Assembly: GCF_020171655.1 (NCBI RefSeq)
Contig: NZ_JAIVAC010000003.1
Location: 1 to 64,000, forward strand
Reading direction: 5' to 3'
Origin: Exiguobacterium aestuarii
GTDB taxonomy: Bacteria > Bacillota > Bacilli > Exiguobacteriales > Exiguobacteriaceae
Length of the DNA stretch: 64,000 nt
In this document: positions 1 to 8,487 of the stretch, piece by piece
Layout: every line of letters begins with the position of its first letter
How positions within the stretch are numbered: position 1 is the first letter of the stretch
Program-made: the position numbers and the translations under genes
Notes under the pieces: model-generated
Database searches by the model: none
What the model saw: only the letters and a program-made list of their open reading frames with translations
Told to the model about the DNA's origin: nothing

Positions 1-8
1 TCCAAAGA
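1..8 (-). rRNA. 5' edge of a 16S rRNA gene (partial)
   Basis: Read on the minus strand, the window ends in CAAATTCTTTGGA. In Bacilli the conserved 16S start GAGTTTGATCCTGG normally follows such a sequence, so only the first few bases of 16S are inside the window and the gene continues leftwards. The tandem promoters and boxA-like sequence just upstream support this. The exact mature 5' end is an estimate. Confidence 0.6.
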
Positions 9-130
9 ATTTGATATAGCTCTTAAATTGACGAAGCTTGCGCTTCATTCAAAAATTGTAAAACTTATTTTTGCCTCATCGTTCAGTTTTCAAAGTTCGT
101 CTGTCGCTCTTGGCGACTTCATTAATCTAT
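1..130 (-). other. rRNA operon leader with boxA-like antitermination site
   Basis: This is the transcribed leader between the downstream rrn promoter and 16S. On the minus strand it holds a boxA-like stretch CTTTGAAAACTGAAC (about 83-97), the sequence typical of Bacillus rRNA leaders, preceded by a short hairpin (GTCGC/GCGAC, 103-117). A second hairpin (GAAGC-TTGC-GCTTC type, 33-46) lies just before 16S and may belong to the processing stalk. No reading frame is present. Confidence 0.65.
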
Positions 131-153
131 CACGTTTCAATTGTTTTCGTCAA
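124..153 (-). promoter_or_regulatory. rrn promoter P2 (proximal)
   Basis: On the minus strand TTGACG (148-153) is followed after 18 bases by TAGATT (124-129), or after 17 by ATAGAT. It is the promoter nearer to 16S. The tandem arrangement with P1 is typical of Bacillus rRNA operons. Confidence 0.6.
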
Positions 154-210
154 CAACTTTTTTCACAAATTGTTTTTCTGAAATAATCTTTTGCCGTGAC
201 AACGTTTATA

Positions 211-239
211 ACTATAATCTCTATTTACCACTTCGTCAA
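211..239 (-). promoter_or_regulatory. rrn promoter P1 (distal)
   Basis: On the minus strand TTGACG (234-239), a 17-base spacer and TATAGT (211-216) form a near-consensus sigma-A promoter. An A/T-rich tract upstream (240-265) could act as an UP element. It reads leftwards into the rRNA leader. Confidence 0.7.
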
Positions 240-314
240 TACAAAAAACAATAAAATTAAAAAAAAGATTTACTCTTCGCTGATAAGACGAAAAGTAAAC
301 CTTGATCACCTGTT

Positions 315-1487
315 TCATTTAAGACGAACGTAACCCGTCTTTTCGACCAACACCTGTCCATCCTCGCTACCTAACCATTTTAGAAAAGCATCATATTGTT
401 CTGCTTTTTCTTCCGTAGTGACTGCGTAGAATTCAGAGGTCAGCGGATAAGATCCGTCTTGAATCGTTTTAACAGTTGGTTCGATTCCTTCTATACGAAG
501 TAACTTGATTTTATGATCATTCACCATTTCTGTCGCATAGTATCGGAATGAGAATCCAATCGCATTTTTATGATTTCGATACGATGAGGCTTGTTGAATG
601 ATTCCACCCATTCCTTCAGGGACATCTTCAACCGGTGCTTCCATCAACTTCCGTTCACCCATCATCTTTTGCAACGCTGTTTGACTACCGCTATCCTCTG
701 GTCGTTGGAAAGCACGAATGGTTTCGGAGTCGCCACCGACCTCTTTCCAATTGCGAATGTCACCCGCATAAATTCCACGGACTTGTTCCATCGTCAAAGA
801 TTCGACCGGATTATCTTCATGAACGAAGAAAACAAATGCTTCTCTACCAACAGGTGTCATATGTAGAGATACGTCCTTTTGCTTGGCGACTTGCAACTGA
901 CGATCGGACGGACCCGCGACAAAAATCAAGTCCGTTTGATTGTTCATCAATCGACTGTATGCTTCTGGCGTTGTTGTCGAGACGACTTTACTCACTTGAT
1001 CATTATACGGGTCATATGTTCCGGAGTTTGGATACACCGCTTCGACGAATGAAGCATACATCGGGTAAAGGGCTGTCGCACCATCCAATCGTGGCACGCC
1101 GTTCACGAATGAAACGGATGTTGGATGATTCAATTTCGCCAATCGATCTGAGTTCGTAAACGGCTGATAGTCAACCAACTCTACACCACGCTCTTCAATT
1201 TTTAAATGATCTTGATACATGTAGTACCCTTTGACAGAAGCGAATACAAGAACACCTGATAAAACTCCCCAACCGAGGACCCGTTTCACTTTATGGTTCG
1301 TTAAAGGAGAAAAATCGTAAAGCCCCATACATACAATCAACAGAGCCGCCATATACCAAATCGTCCAAAGAATGGGGCGTCCTTGTGTAATCGGGTCCCC
1401 CATCGTAAAAAGAGCGACAACGACGGAAATCACAAACGTGACAAATAGAATGAAAATCGTTCCGATGCTAAACTTCAAAAATTTCAT
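315..1487 (-). CDS. Membrane-anchored PstS-like substrate-binding protein
   Basis: 390 residues. Three hydrophobic segments (about residues 5-27, 40-58 and 70-90) are followed by a periplasmic-binding-protein-like domain from about residue 110 to the end. That part resembles the phosphate-binding PstS family (the DGATALYPMY start, a long acidic middle, a C-terminal GSEDGQ segment). Classical PstS proteins are lipoproteins with a lipobox; here there is no lipobox and the domain hangs on a multi-pass anchor. No pstC, pstA or pstB gene lies nearby, so a sensing or scavenging role is as likely as transport. The start is ATG with GAGGAG upstream. It lies between the rrn promoters and ygxA. Ligand unknown. 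Confidence 0.75.
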   Translation of the reverse strand: MKFLKFSIGTIFILFVTFVISVVVALFTMGDPITQGRPILWTIWYMAALLIVCMGLYDFSPLTNHKVKRVLGWGVLSGVLVFASVKGYYMYQDHLKIEERGVELVDYQPFTNSDRLAKLNHPTSVSFVNGVPRLDGATALYPMYASFVEAVYPNSGTYDPYNDQVSKVVSTTTPEAYSRLMNNQTDLIFVAGPSDRQLQVAKQKDVSLHMTPVGREAFVFFVHEDNPVESLTMEQVRGIYAGDIRNWKEVGGDSETIRAFQRPEDSGSQTALQKMMGERKLMEAPVEDVPEGMGGIIQQASSYRNHKNAIGFSFRYYATEMVNDHKIKLLRIEGIEPTVKTIQDGSYPLTSEFYAVTTEEKAEQYDAFLKWLGSEDGQVLVEKTGYVRLK

Positions 1488-1526
1488 GCGACATATCGTC
1501 TCCTCATCATGCTTACATAAGGGAAA

Positions 1527-2399
1527 TTAGGCAATCTCATAAAGTACCGCCTCTACTCCAACTCCCTTTGTCGGTCTCGTGACCGTACGAACATATCCTT
1601 TTCTCACTAAAAATCCGATGATACTTCCGAGGTCGACACGAAGCTCATTTAAGTTTGGATGATCCATCAATTCAGAGAACGTCCAAGCCCCATCTTTCTC
1701 TTGCATCGTCTGAAGTAACAATAGTGTGCCGGGCAACACTTTTGATTGAATCAAATGTTCCATTCCAATCACGACAAGATGGATTCGTTGTTCAAGTGTC
1801 TCTTGTCCCCCGACAAGTTCTTCGTGCAGCTTATAAATTTCCAGATCGATTGCTCGGACTTGTTCCCACAAAACAATTTCAGGATGAATTCCAGCCTCTA
1901 GAATCGAAAGTCGCGCCAAGTGTGTGAGCGCATGGTGAATCTGGGTAAAGGCGTCTTGGAATTCGCCTTCTAAAAATAAGTAGCGACCATCTTCAAAACG
2001 ACGCAATAGTTTCGCAAACGAAAGCGACAGTTGAAGACGTTGTTCTCGATTCGTCAAATTACGATTTCGTTGTCGCAATTCTAAGATGTATTCATTCCGT
2101 TCAAATAGAACAATTCCGTCTTCAATCCAATGAATCGCGCGTCGGTTTTCATTTAAGACGATCCATCTGTCCATCATCGAGTCACTAACGACGTGCAAGA
2201 CGATTCTTTCTTGACCGACCTGATAATGTTTTACCGTCCAAAATGGATCCGGTCTCGCTTCAATGACAATGAGCAGACGGTCCGATTGATCCGTCAACGG
2301 ATCACGTGCTCGTTTTTTCTTCACTTCAATAATTCCAAGTGTTGTTTTTAATGCAGCATATTCTGAATAAATAGTGCGAGTCGCATATTCCATCGTCAT
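1527..2399 (-). CDS. ygxA: YgxA-like nucleotidyltransferase-like protein
   Basis: 290 residues from the chosen start ATG at 2399, which has AGAAGGGG five bases upstream; a longer frame up to 2483 has no ribosome binding site. The protein resembles B. subtilis YgxA, a nucleotidyltransferase-fold protein of unknown function with a C-terminal helical/winged-helix part (residues about 225-290). In B. subtilis ygxA also sits beside an rRNA operon and ygzB-perR, and the same order is seen here. No catalytic residues can be assigned with confidence, and the biochemical role is unknown. Confidence 0.75.
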   Translation of the reverse strand: MTMEYATRTIYSEYAALKTTLGIIEVKKKRARDPLTDQSDRLLIVIEARPDPFWTVKHYQVGQERIVLHVVSDSMMDRWIVLNENRRAIHWIEDGIVLFERNEYILELRQRNRNLTNREQRLQLSLSFAKLLRRFEDGRYLFLEGEFQDAFTQIHHALTHLARLSILEAGIHPEIVLWEQVRAIDLEIYKLHEELVGGQETLEQRIHLVVIGMEHLIQSKVLPGTLLLLQTMQEKDGAWTFSELMDHPNLNELRVDLGSIIGFLVRKGYVRTVTRPTKGVGVEAVLYEIA

Positions 2400-2568
2400 C
2401 TGGACCCCTTCTCTCCCAATCGTAAGTTGACTATATATGACGATTGTCATTTTCGATACGAACAAGATTCGCCCTCTTTTCAAAAAACTCCTGCCGAAAA
2501 AGTGCAGGAACTTCTCACTCGTTTGAAGATGAGCTATGATAGAGACAGACTATTGGAGGGATTCACTT

Positions 2569-2928
2569 ATGAAAAAACGGGGGAACAAAATCAACCGTGC
2601 ACGTAATATAGCATTACTCCTGATTTTTGGCGGAATCGGTGTCATGTATCTTGGACTTCTCGCCAAATCCATTACTTGGCTCATGATTATTTTTATGCTT
2701 CTTGGATTTATCATGGTGCTGGCAAGCTCTGCCCTTTACTTCATCGTCGGGATGGCCTCGACAAAAGCAATCATCGTCACGTGTCCGAACTGTGAGAAAG
2801 AGACAAAAATGCTCGGGCGCGTCGACTTATGTATGCATTGTGATGAACCGCTCACAATTGACCGCTCACTTGAAGGTAAAGAGTTTGATGAAAAATATAA
2901 CAAGCGTCAGTCGCAACAAACGGACTGA
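2569..2928 (+). CDS. ygzB: UPF0295 family membrane protein YgzB
   Basis: 119 residues. Two hydrophobic segments (about residues 14-33 and 38-62) are followed by a cytoplasmic zinc-ribbon-like tail with the pairs CPNC and CMHC, then a conserved LEGKEFDEKYN end. This matches the UPF0295/YgzB family. The ATG at 2569 is chosen because TTGGAGGG lies 10 bases upstream; the frame is open from 2536 without an RBS. It converges on perR and shares a terminator with it. Function is unknown. Confidence 0.8.
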   Translation: MKKRGNKINRARNIALLLIFGGIGVMYLGLLAKSITWLMIIFMLLGFIMVLASSALYFIVGMASTKAIIVTCPNCEKETKMLGRVDLCMHCDEPLTIDRSLEGKEFDEKYNKRQSQQTD

Positions 2929-2932
2929 TACA

Positions 2933-2966
2933 AAAAACCACATCCGAATATTCGGATGTGGTTTTT
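2933..2966. terminator. Bidirectional terminator between ygzB and perR
   Basis: A perfect palindrome, AAAAACCACATCCGAA and its complement, flanked by A and T runs on either side. It serves ygzB (plus) and perR (minus), which converge here. Confidence 0.9.
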
Positions 2967-3408
2967 AATGTGTTTGTGATTGCTCAGATTGGCAGGACGG
3001 GCACGTTCCGTACACTTCAAGACGGTGACGATCGACTTTGAACCCCGTCAATTGAGATGCGACCGATTCAATTTCATCTAATACCGGATAGTTGAAGTCG
3101 ACGACTTTCCCACACGTGTCACAAATGATGTGATAGTGTTTCGACGTCACAAAATCAAAGCGACTTGAGGCGTCCCCATAGTTCATCTCTTGAACGAGAC
3201 CCACTTCTTTAAAGACGCGCAAGTTGTTATATACAGTGGCCACACTCATGTTTGGAAACCGTGCGGCAAGTGCCTTATAAATGTCATCCGCTGTCGGGTG
3301 ACTGTGCTCCGTGACGAGGTACTCCAAAATGGCCTGGCGCTGAGGCGTCATTCTGACTCCATGTTCTCGGAGCGACTGAACAGCATGGTCAAGCATTTCG
3401 CTTCCCAC
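2965..3408 (-). CDS. perR: Peroxide-responsive Fur-family repressor PerR
   Basis: 147 residues. Metal-dependent peroxide sensor of the Fur family that represses oxidative-stress genes and loses DNA binding when its Fe(II) site is oxidised. From the GTG start, all regulatory-metal ligands known from B. subtilis PerR fall at the same numbers: H37, D85, H91, H93 and D104. The structural zinc cysteines are C96/C99 and C136/C139. The recognition helix [15 protein letters not shown] is characteristic of PerR rather than Fur or Zur. GTG is preferred because GAGGG lies six bases upstream. It is divergent from hemL, with an apparent PerR box on its own promoter. Confidence 0.93.
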   Translation of the reverse strand: MGSEMLDHAVQSLREHGVRMTPQRQAILEYLVTEHSHPTADDIYKALAARFPNMSVATVYNNLRVFKEVGLVQEMNYGDASSRFDFVTSKHYHIICDTCGKVVDFNYPVLDEIESVASQLTGFKVDRHRLEVYGTCPSCQSEQSQTH

Positions 3409-3474
3409 GTCAATCCCTCATTTCTTCTATAAAATTCATGCGAAATAGTTTTGAACATTAACTTATTTCTTACA

Positions 3475-3489
3475 TAGTAATCTTTATAA
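3475..3489 (-). promoter_or_regulatory. Putative PerR box on the perR promoter
   Basis: Minus-strand TTATAAAGATTACTA matches 11 of 14 defined positions of the B. subtilis PerR box TTATAATnATTATAA. It begins 2-3 bases downstream of the -10 element, where bound repressor would block initiation. This fits autoregulation. It also lies about 100 bases upstream of hemL. Confidence 0.6.
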
Positions 3490-3491
3490 AT

Positions 3492-3520
3492 AGTGTACTG
3501 ATTTCTCAACTACTCGTCAA
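3492..3520 (-). promoter_or_regulatory. perR promoter
   Basis: Minus-strand TTGACG (3515-3520), 17-base spacer, TACACT (3492-3497): a good sigma-A promoter directed at perR. Confidence 0.7.
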
Positions 3521-3587
3521 ACACTGAGCTTATGCGGTTGACGGCTATGATACAATAAGTGCGAATTTGAATAAGGAGGCAATACAT

Positions 3588-4886
3588 ATGACTACTTCAT
3601 CAAATCGTAAGTCATCCGATGCATTATACCAAGATGCACTCACTCACATCGTCGGAGGTGTCAACAGTCCATCCCGCTCATTTAAAGCGGTCGGTGGCGG
3701 CGCCCCTGTTTATATGGAACGCGGCGAAGGTGCCTATTTTTATGATGTAGACGGCAACCGTTACATCGATTATTTGGCGGCATACGGTCCAATCATTACG
3801 GGCCATGCCCACCCACACATTCATGAAGCGCTTATGAACGCTTCTTCAAAAGGTTTATTATACGGAACACCTCACCGTCTTGAAGTCGAGTTTGCCAAGA
3901 AACTAAAACAAGCCATTCCTTCTATGGATAAGGTACGATTCACCAACTCTGGAACAGAAGCCGTGATGACGACAGTTCGAGTCGCCCGTGCTTATACCGG
4001 TCGTGAACTCGTTGTGAAATTCAGCGGTTGCTACCACGGACATTCGGATCTCATGCTGATTGCAGCAGGTAGTGGTCCGGCAACACTCGGTTCTCCAGAC
4101 TCAGCAGGTGTGACAAAAGCCACAGCTAAAGAAGTCATCACCGTCCCATTCAACGACGTCGAAGCGTATCGCGAGATGATGAAGGAATGGGGTGACCAGG
4201 TCGCATGTGTTCTCGTCGAGCCGATTGTCGGGAACTTCGGAATCGTAGAACCGAAGCCAGGTTTCCTCCAGGCTGTTAATGACATCACGCACGAACATGG
4301 CGCTCTCGTCATCTATGATGAAGTCATCACAGCATTCCGCTTCACATATGGAAGTGCCCAACAAGTATACGGAATCGAACCGGATATGACGGCACTTGGG
4401 AAGATTATTGGTGGTGGTCTACCAATCGGTGCTTATGGCGGAAAAGCCGAAATCATGGAGACGGTCGCACCACTCGGACCAGCGTATCAAGCCGGCACAA
4501 TGGCAGGAAATCCGGCCTCGATGGCGACGGGAATCGCGTGTCTGGAAGTGCTCGAACAACCTGGCGTTTATGAGAAGTTAGACACGCTCGGTGCACGACT
4601 TGAGGCAGGGATCCGTGAAGCGGCAGAGAAACATGGCGTGACCATCACGCTCAACCGTTTGAAGGGAGCGCTCACGGTATACTTCACGGATGAAATCGTC
4701 ACTGATTATGAGGGTGCTGAAAAATCGGACGGTGAAAAGTTCGGACGCTTCTTCAAGTTGATGCTTGAAAACGGCGTGAACTTGGCTCCATCGAAATATG
4801 AGGCATGGTTCCTCACAACAGAACATACGGAACAAGATATCGACAAAACAATCGAAGCGGTCAACCGCTCGTTTGCACAATTGTGA
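3588..4886 (+). CDS. hemL: Glutamate-1-semialdehyde 2,1-aminomutase
   Basis: 432 residues. PLP-dependent class-III aminotransferase-fold enzyme that converts glutamate-1-semialdehyde to 5-aminolevulinate in the C5 haem pathway. The Schiff-base lysine is K272 in ALGKIIGGG; the PLP aspartate is in [11 protein letters not shown], and the substrate/PLP glycine motif NSGTEAV is at about 120-126. The ATG at 3588 follows AAGGAGG by eight bases; an in-frame TTG at 3567 has no RBS. Position next to perR matches gsaB, the second GSA aminotransferase gene of B. subtilis, so gsaB is an equally good name. It is followed by two terminators. Confidence 0.92.
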   Translation: MTTSSNRKSSDALYQDALTHIVGGVNSPSRSFKAVGGGAPVYMERGEGAYFYDVDGNRYIDYLAAYGPIITGHAHPHIHEALMNASSKGLLYGTPHRLEVEFAKKLKQAIPSMDKVRFTNSGTEAVMTTVRVARAYTGRELVVKFSGCYHGHSDLMLIAAGSGPATLGSPDSAGVTKATAKEVITVPFNDVEAYREMMKEWGDQVACVLVEPIVGNFGIVEPKPGFLQAVNDITHEHGALVIYDEVITAFRFTYGSAQQVYGIEPDMTALGKIIGGGLPIGAYGGKAEIMETVAPLGPAYQAGTMAGNPASMATGIACLEVLEQPGVYEKLDTLGARLEAGIREAAEKHGVTITLNRLKGALTVYFTDEIVTDYEGAEKSDGEKFGRFFKLMLENGVNLAPSKYEAWFLTTEHTEQDIDKTIEAVNRSFAQL

Positions 4887-4888
4887 GA

Positions 4889-4916
4889 AAGAGATGCGTG
4901 AGCATCTCTTTTTTCT
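4889..4916 (+). terminator. hemL terminator 1
   Basis: GAGATGC-GTGA-GCATCTC hairpin directly after the hemL stop, followed by TTTTTTCTTT. Confidence 0.85.
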
Positions 4917-4926
4917 TTGTTTAAAA

Positions 4927-4959
4927 GGGGACATCTTTACCAAAAGTGTCTCTTTTTAT
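4927..4959 (+). terminator. Second hairpin with U tract after hemL
   Basis: GGGACA and CTTT pair with AAAG and TGTCTC around ACCA, followed by TTTTTATT. It lies 50-75 bases before the MFS gene. It could be a back-up terminator for hemL or an attenuator for the MFS gene if transcription starts between the two hairpins. Confidence 0.6.
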
Positions 4960-5005
4960 TGAGCACCGTCCCCCATTACAGTAGAACCAAGGAGGTGCTC
5001 ATAAT

Positions 5006-6238
5006 ATGAAATTTAAGAATTTTCCATTAAACGTCCGCTTGCGACTCGTTTGTGGATTTTGCATTCGAATCGTCGGCTCTGCCATTTTCCCATTCATGGC
5101 GCTCTACTTTTCAGAAGAACTTGGTAAAGTGCCCGCCGGAATCATCATGACGTCATTCGTGATCGTCGGCTACTTGACCGGCCTATTCGGTGGGTACTTC
5201 TCCGATCGGTTCAATCGGAAAGTTATCTTACAAATTGGTCAGGTGATTCAAATCATCTGTTTTCTTGGTATGACCGTCGCCATTCACCCATCGAACAACT
5301 GGGCACTCGTCGTCGCCATCCTTTACTTCGGGCATGCCGTGTCGAACGGATTGAACTATCCGGCACTCGAGGCGATTGTCATCGATTCGATGGAAGAGTC
5401 GAATCGAAAAGCCATCTATGTATATGACTATTGGCTCGTCAATTTGGCCATCGCAGGAGGCGTCATGCTTGGAGGTGCCTTTTATCGAGACCATCGCTTC
5501 GCTCTCTTCATCGGCATGACAATCGTTCTTACAATCACGACGATTGTACTTCAACGTTATTTGGTCGATACGTATACTGGGAACCGTTCGACTCCGTCAA
5601 ATCCGATTCACGGGGTTATCGAAAACTATAAAATCGCGTTGCGCGATCGTCGTTGGATCACCTTCGTCCTCGGAAGTATGCTCGTCTTTTCGACCGAGTT
5701 TCATATGGCGAATTACATTGGTGTCCATTTAGCCGAGTCATTTGAAAGTCGACAAATTTTCGGAATACCATTTGACGGAGTACGCATGATGGCTTTTATG
5801 CAACTTGAAAACACGTTGCTCGTCGTCGCCATCACGTTCGCCGTCACCGCATTCGTCAAGCGGTTTAAAGAGAAAGCCGTCTTCTTCGTCGGATTATCGT
5901 TGTACGTGACGGCCTATGCTGCCATCACATCGATGAATTCCTTCATCGTTCTCGCTGCACTTGCAATCACCTTTACGATTGGTGAACTTCTCTACTCTCC
6001 GATTCGACAAGTGAAACAAGTCGATTTGCTCGACCCTGAGCGACGCGCTTCTTATCTTGCATTCGGCGGCCTGACGTTCCATGGTGCCAAACTCGTCGCG
6101 GCAGCCGGTATCGTCGTCGGTGCGTTCATCGGTCCTATCTTCATGAGCGGGTATATCTTTATCTTTGGTGCCCTCGGTGCTTACTTGTATTATGTATCGC
6201 TATATAAGATGCAACCCGCTCGCCAACTCGCGGCTTGA
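5006..6238 (+). CDS. MFS transporter (multidrug-type, DHA1-like)
   Basis: 410 residues with about 12 hydrophobic segments. The MFS signature between helices 2 and 3 is seen as GGYFSDRFNRKVIL (about residues 62-75), typical of drug:proton antiporters of the 12-helix DHA1 type. A longer cytoplasmic loop at the middle (about 190-215) separates the two halves. The ATG has AAGGAGGTG ten bases upstream. It is followed after 53 bases by the DCC protein gene, probably co-transcribed. Substrate cannot be predicted. In B. subtilis this spot between gsaB and ygaD holds other genes, so this pair is likely an insertion relative to that order. Confidence 0.8.
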   Translation: MKFKNFPLNVRLRLVCGFCIRIVGSAIFPFMALYFSEELGKVPAGIIMTSFVIVGYLTGLFGGYFSDRFNRKVILQIGQVIQIICFLGMTVAIHPSNNWALVVAILYFGHAVSNGLNYPALEAIVIDSMEESNRKAIYVYDYWLVNLAIAGGVMLGGAFYRDHRFALFIGMTIVLTITTIVLQRYLVDTYTGNRSTPSNPIHGVIENYKIALRDRRWITFVLGSMLVFSTEFHMANYIGVHLAESFESRQIFGIPFDGVRMMAFMQLENTLLVVAITFAVTAFVKRFKEKAVFFVGLSLYVTAYAAITSMNSFIVLAALAITFTIGELLYSPIRQVKQVDLLDPERRASYLAFGGLTFHGAKLVAAAGIVVGAFIGPIFMSGYIFIFGALGAYLYYVSLYKMQPARQLAA

Positions 6239-6291
6239 CGTTTAACATGAAGACAAAACGGTAAAACAGTACGATGAAGGAGGCGAAGCAC

Positions 6292-6687
6292 TTGCCTGCG
6301 ATTGTGTTATTCGATGGAGACTGCAACTTTTGCGATGCCAGTGTCCAGTTCATTATTCGTCACGACCGACATGCCTCGATTTACTTTGCATCGCTCCAAA
6401 GCGAGGTCGGTCATTCGTATCGAGCACGACACCGAATCCCACAATCAGTCGACAGTATCGTCTACATTGAAGAAGGTGTCCCTTACTTGAAATCAGACGC
6501 AGCGATTCGGATTGCCGAGCACCTTGATGGCCGTTGGCGCCTGCTCCGGTTCATCCGATTCGTACCCAAATGGATTCGTGATCGCGGATATGATCTCTTC
6601 GCCAAACATCGGACACGTCTATTCGGGAAGAAGGAAGTGTGCACGCTCCCTTCCCCCGATGTGCGTAAACGATTTTTAGACCACTAA
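6292..6687 (+). CDS. DCC family thiol-disulfide oxidoreductase-like protein (YuxK-like)
   Basis: 131 residues. The DxxCxxC motif that names the DCC (DUF393) family is at D8-G-D-C11-N-F-C14, directly after the first strand as in thioredoxin folds; the rest matches YuxK-like proteins (DAAIRIAEHL, then a basic IPKWIRDRGYDLFAKHR-type segment). Members are suggested to be thiol-disulfide oxidoreductases, but activity is not well established. The TTG at 6292 is chosen because AAGGAGG lies eight bases upstream; an in-frame ATG at 6274 overlaps that site and has no RBS of its own. Likely the second gene of an operon with the MFS transporter. Confidence 0.78.
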   Translation: MPAIVLFDGDCNFCDASVQFIIRHDRHASIYFASLQSEVGHSYRARHRIPQSVDSIVYIEEGVPYLKSDAAIRIAEHLDGRWRLLRFIRFVPKWIRDRGYDLFAKHRTRLFGKKEVCTLPSPDVRKRFLDH

Positions 6688-6720
6688 AAAAGTCGAGCCC
6701 TATACGGCCTCGACTTTTTC
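6686..6720. terminator. Bidirectional terminator
   Basis: AAAAAGTCGAG pairs with CTCGACTTTTT around an 11-base loop. It serves the DCC gene (plus) and ygaD (minus), which converge here. Confidence 0.9.
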
Positions 6721-6721
6721 G

Positions 6722-8470
6722 TTATTCCACTACGGCTAAATCTTGAATCATATACAAATCATAATAGGCACCACGACGACGCATCAGTTCTTCGTGCGTT
6801 CCTGTCTCCATGATTTGTCCGTTCTCGACAACGACGATTTGATCGGCGTCGGTGATCGTCGACAAGCGATGGGCAACGATTAACGTCGTCCGCCCTTTCG
6901 TCAGACGAGCAAGCGAGTCTTGAATCATCGCTTCACTCTCTAAGTCGAGCGCACTCGTCGCCTCATCTAAAATCAAAATCGGAGGGTTCTTCAAGAACAC
7001 ACGCGCGATTGCAAGTCGTTGCTTTTGTCCCCCGGAGAGCTTGACACCTTTCTCCCCGACCGGTGTCGCATATCCGTCTTGCAGTTTCGAGATAAACTCA
7101 TGGGCGTTAGCCGCCTTCGCCGCTGCGATGACTTCTTCGTCCGTCGCATCCGGATTCCCCATGCGGATGTTCATTGCGACCGATTCACTGAAGAGGACGG
7201 AGTCCTGCATAACCATTCCAATCTGGTCACGAAGCGCACGCAATTTGAAATCACGTACATCGACCCCGTCGATTTTGATACTTCCATCCGTCACGTCATA
7301 GAAGCGTGGAATCAGACTGACCAGTGTGGACTTTCCGCCACCGGACATCCCGACGAATGCTACGCGTTCCCCAGAACGAATTTGAAGGTTCACATCGTTC
7401 AATGCTCGTGTTCCGTCCTGCTCATATGAAAAGCTCACATGCTCAAGATCGATTTTACCCGCTGTCGACAGTGGGACGAATCCGTTCGGCTTCTCCTCGA
7501 TATCATATGTCTCATCCAAGAATTCAAAAACACGGTCCATCGAAGCGACCGACTGCGTGAGTGTCGTCGCCGAGTTGACGAGACGCCCGAGCGGCGCATA
7601 CAGACGGTCAATATAAGCAATGAATGCAACGAGCGTACCGAGCGTCACCTGTTCTTGAATAACGAGCCACGACGCCGTTGTGAAGATGAGGATTGGCGCG
7701 ATATCAGTGATGGTGGACACGACGACATACGTTTTGGCGTTCCAACTCGTATGTTTAAGCGCCGCATTCAAGAACCCGCCGTTCTGTTGTTCGAACGCCT
7801 TGTTTTCATATGGCTCTAGCGCAAAACTCCGAATGACCGCCATCCCATTCACACGTTCTGTCAAATGTCCCTGAAGATCAGCGAGCGCTGCCGAGCGTTC
7901 ACGCGTCAAACGACGCAATCGCCCGTAAAAATAACGGACCGCAAATGCATAGAACGGAAGTGGTAAGATGGCGATCAGTGTGAGTTGTGGATCAATCGTG
8001 TACATGATTCCAATAGCGATGAAAATCGTAATCATATCGAGCCAAATATTCATCAAGCCGGTGATGACGAAGTCTTTCGTCTGTTCCACGTCGTTGATGA
8101 TCCGCGAAATGATTTGCCCCGTCTTATTGTTTGAATAAAAGCGAAGCGACAACTTCTGGACGTGATCGAACAGTCTGTTCCGTACATCGAACAAGACACG
8201 GGTCGCGGCCCACTGCGCCAAATATTGACGCAAGTATTCAATCGGCGGCTTGAGAACGAGAAAGACGAAGAAGACGATACTGAATAACCAGACAAGCGTC
8301 GTATAGTCCTGTCTCGGCGCATCATCACCTAAATAATTATCAATGACATATTTATAAAGTAACGGTAATCCGAGCGGAATCGAAAACTTTAAAATCCCGA
8401 CGGAAATCGTTAGGGCAATTTGTTTTTTATATGGCTTAACAAATTGCAGATAACGTTTAATACTACCCAT
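6722..8470 (-). CDS. ygaD: ABC exporter, homodimeric half-transporter (YgaD)
   Basis: 582 residues: an N-terminal exporter-type transmembrane domain (about 1-310, six helices) fused to an ATPase domain. Seen motifs: Walker A GMSGGGKST, signature LSGGQKQR, Walker B ILILDEATSALD with the catalytic Glu, and the switch His in VAHRLS. One complete catalytic site means it can work as a homodimer, like MsbA or Sav1866. It closely resembles B. subtilis YgaD and keeps its neighbour ntdP (ygaC). The ATG follows AGGAGGAACT. A strong hairpin lies between ntdP and this gene, so expression may be lower than that of ntdP. Substrate unknown. Confidence 0.85.
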   Translation of the reverse strand: MGSIKRYLQFVKPYKKQIALTISVGILKFSIPLGLPLLYKYVIDNYLGDDAPRQDYTTLVWLFSIVFFVFLVLKPPIEYLRQYLAQWAATRVLFDVRNRLFDHVQKLSLRFYSNNKTGQIISRIINDVEQTKDFVITGLMNIWLDMITIFIAIGIMYTIDPQLTLIAILPLPFYAFAVRYFYGRLRRLTRERSAALADLQGHLTERVNGMAVIRSFALEPYENKAFEQQNGGFLNAALKHTSWNAKTYVVVSTITDIAPILIFTTASWLVIQEQVTLGTLVAFIAYIDRLYAPLGRLVNSATTLTQSVASMDRVFEFLDETYDIEEKPNGFVPLSTAGKIDLEHVSFSYEQDGTRALNDVNLQIRSGERVAFVGMSGGGKSTLVSLIPRFYDVTDGSIKIDGVDVRDFKLRALRDQIGMVMQDSVLFSESVAMNIRMGNPDATDEEVIAAAKAANAHEFISKLQDGYATPVGEKGVKLSGGQKQRLAIARVFLKNPPILILDEATSALDLESEAMIQDSLARLTKGRTTLIVAHRLSTITDADQIVVVENGQIMETGTHEELMRRRGAYYDLYMIQDLAVVE

Positions 8471-8487
8471 AGTTCCTCCTTCATTAA

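Noticed and set aside
1-314. Possible small protein genes in the left intergenic region.
   Set aside because: No frame with an RBS is present; promoter and leader features of an rRNA operon account for the sequence.
3538-3556. TTGACG and TACAAT upstream of hemL as a promoter pair.
   Set aside because: The spacing is only seven bases; each could belong to a different promoter, but no good partner at 16-18 bases was found, so no hemL promoter is claimed.
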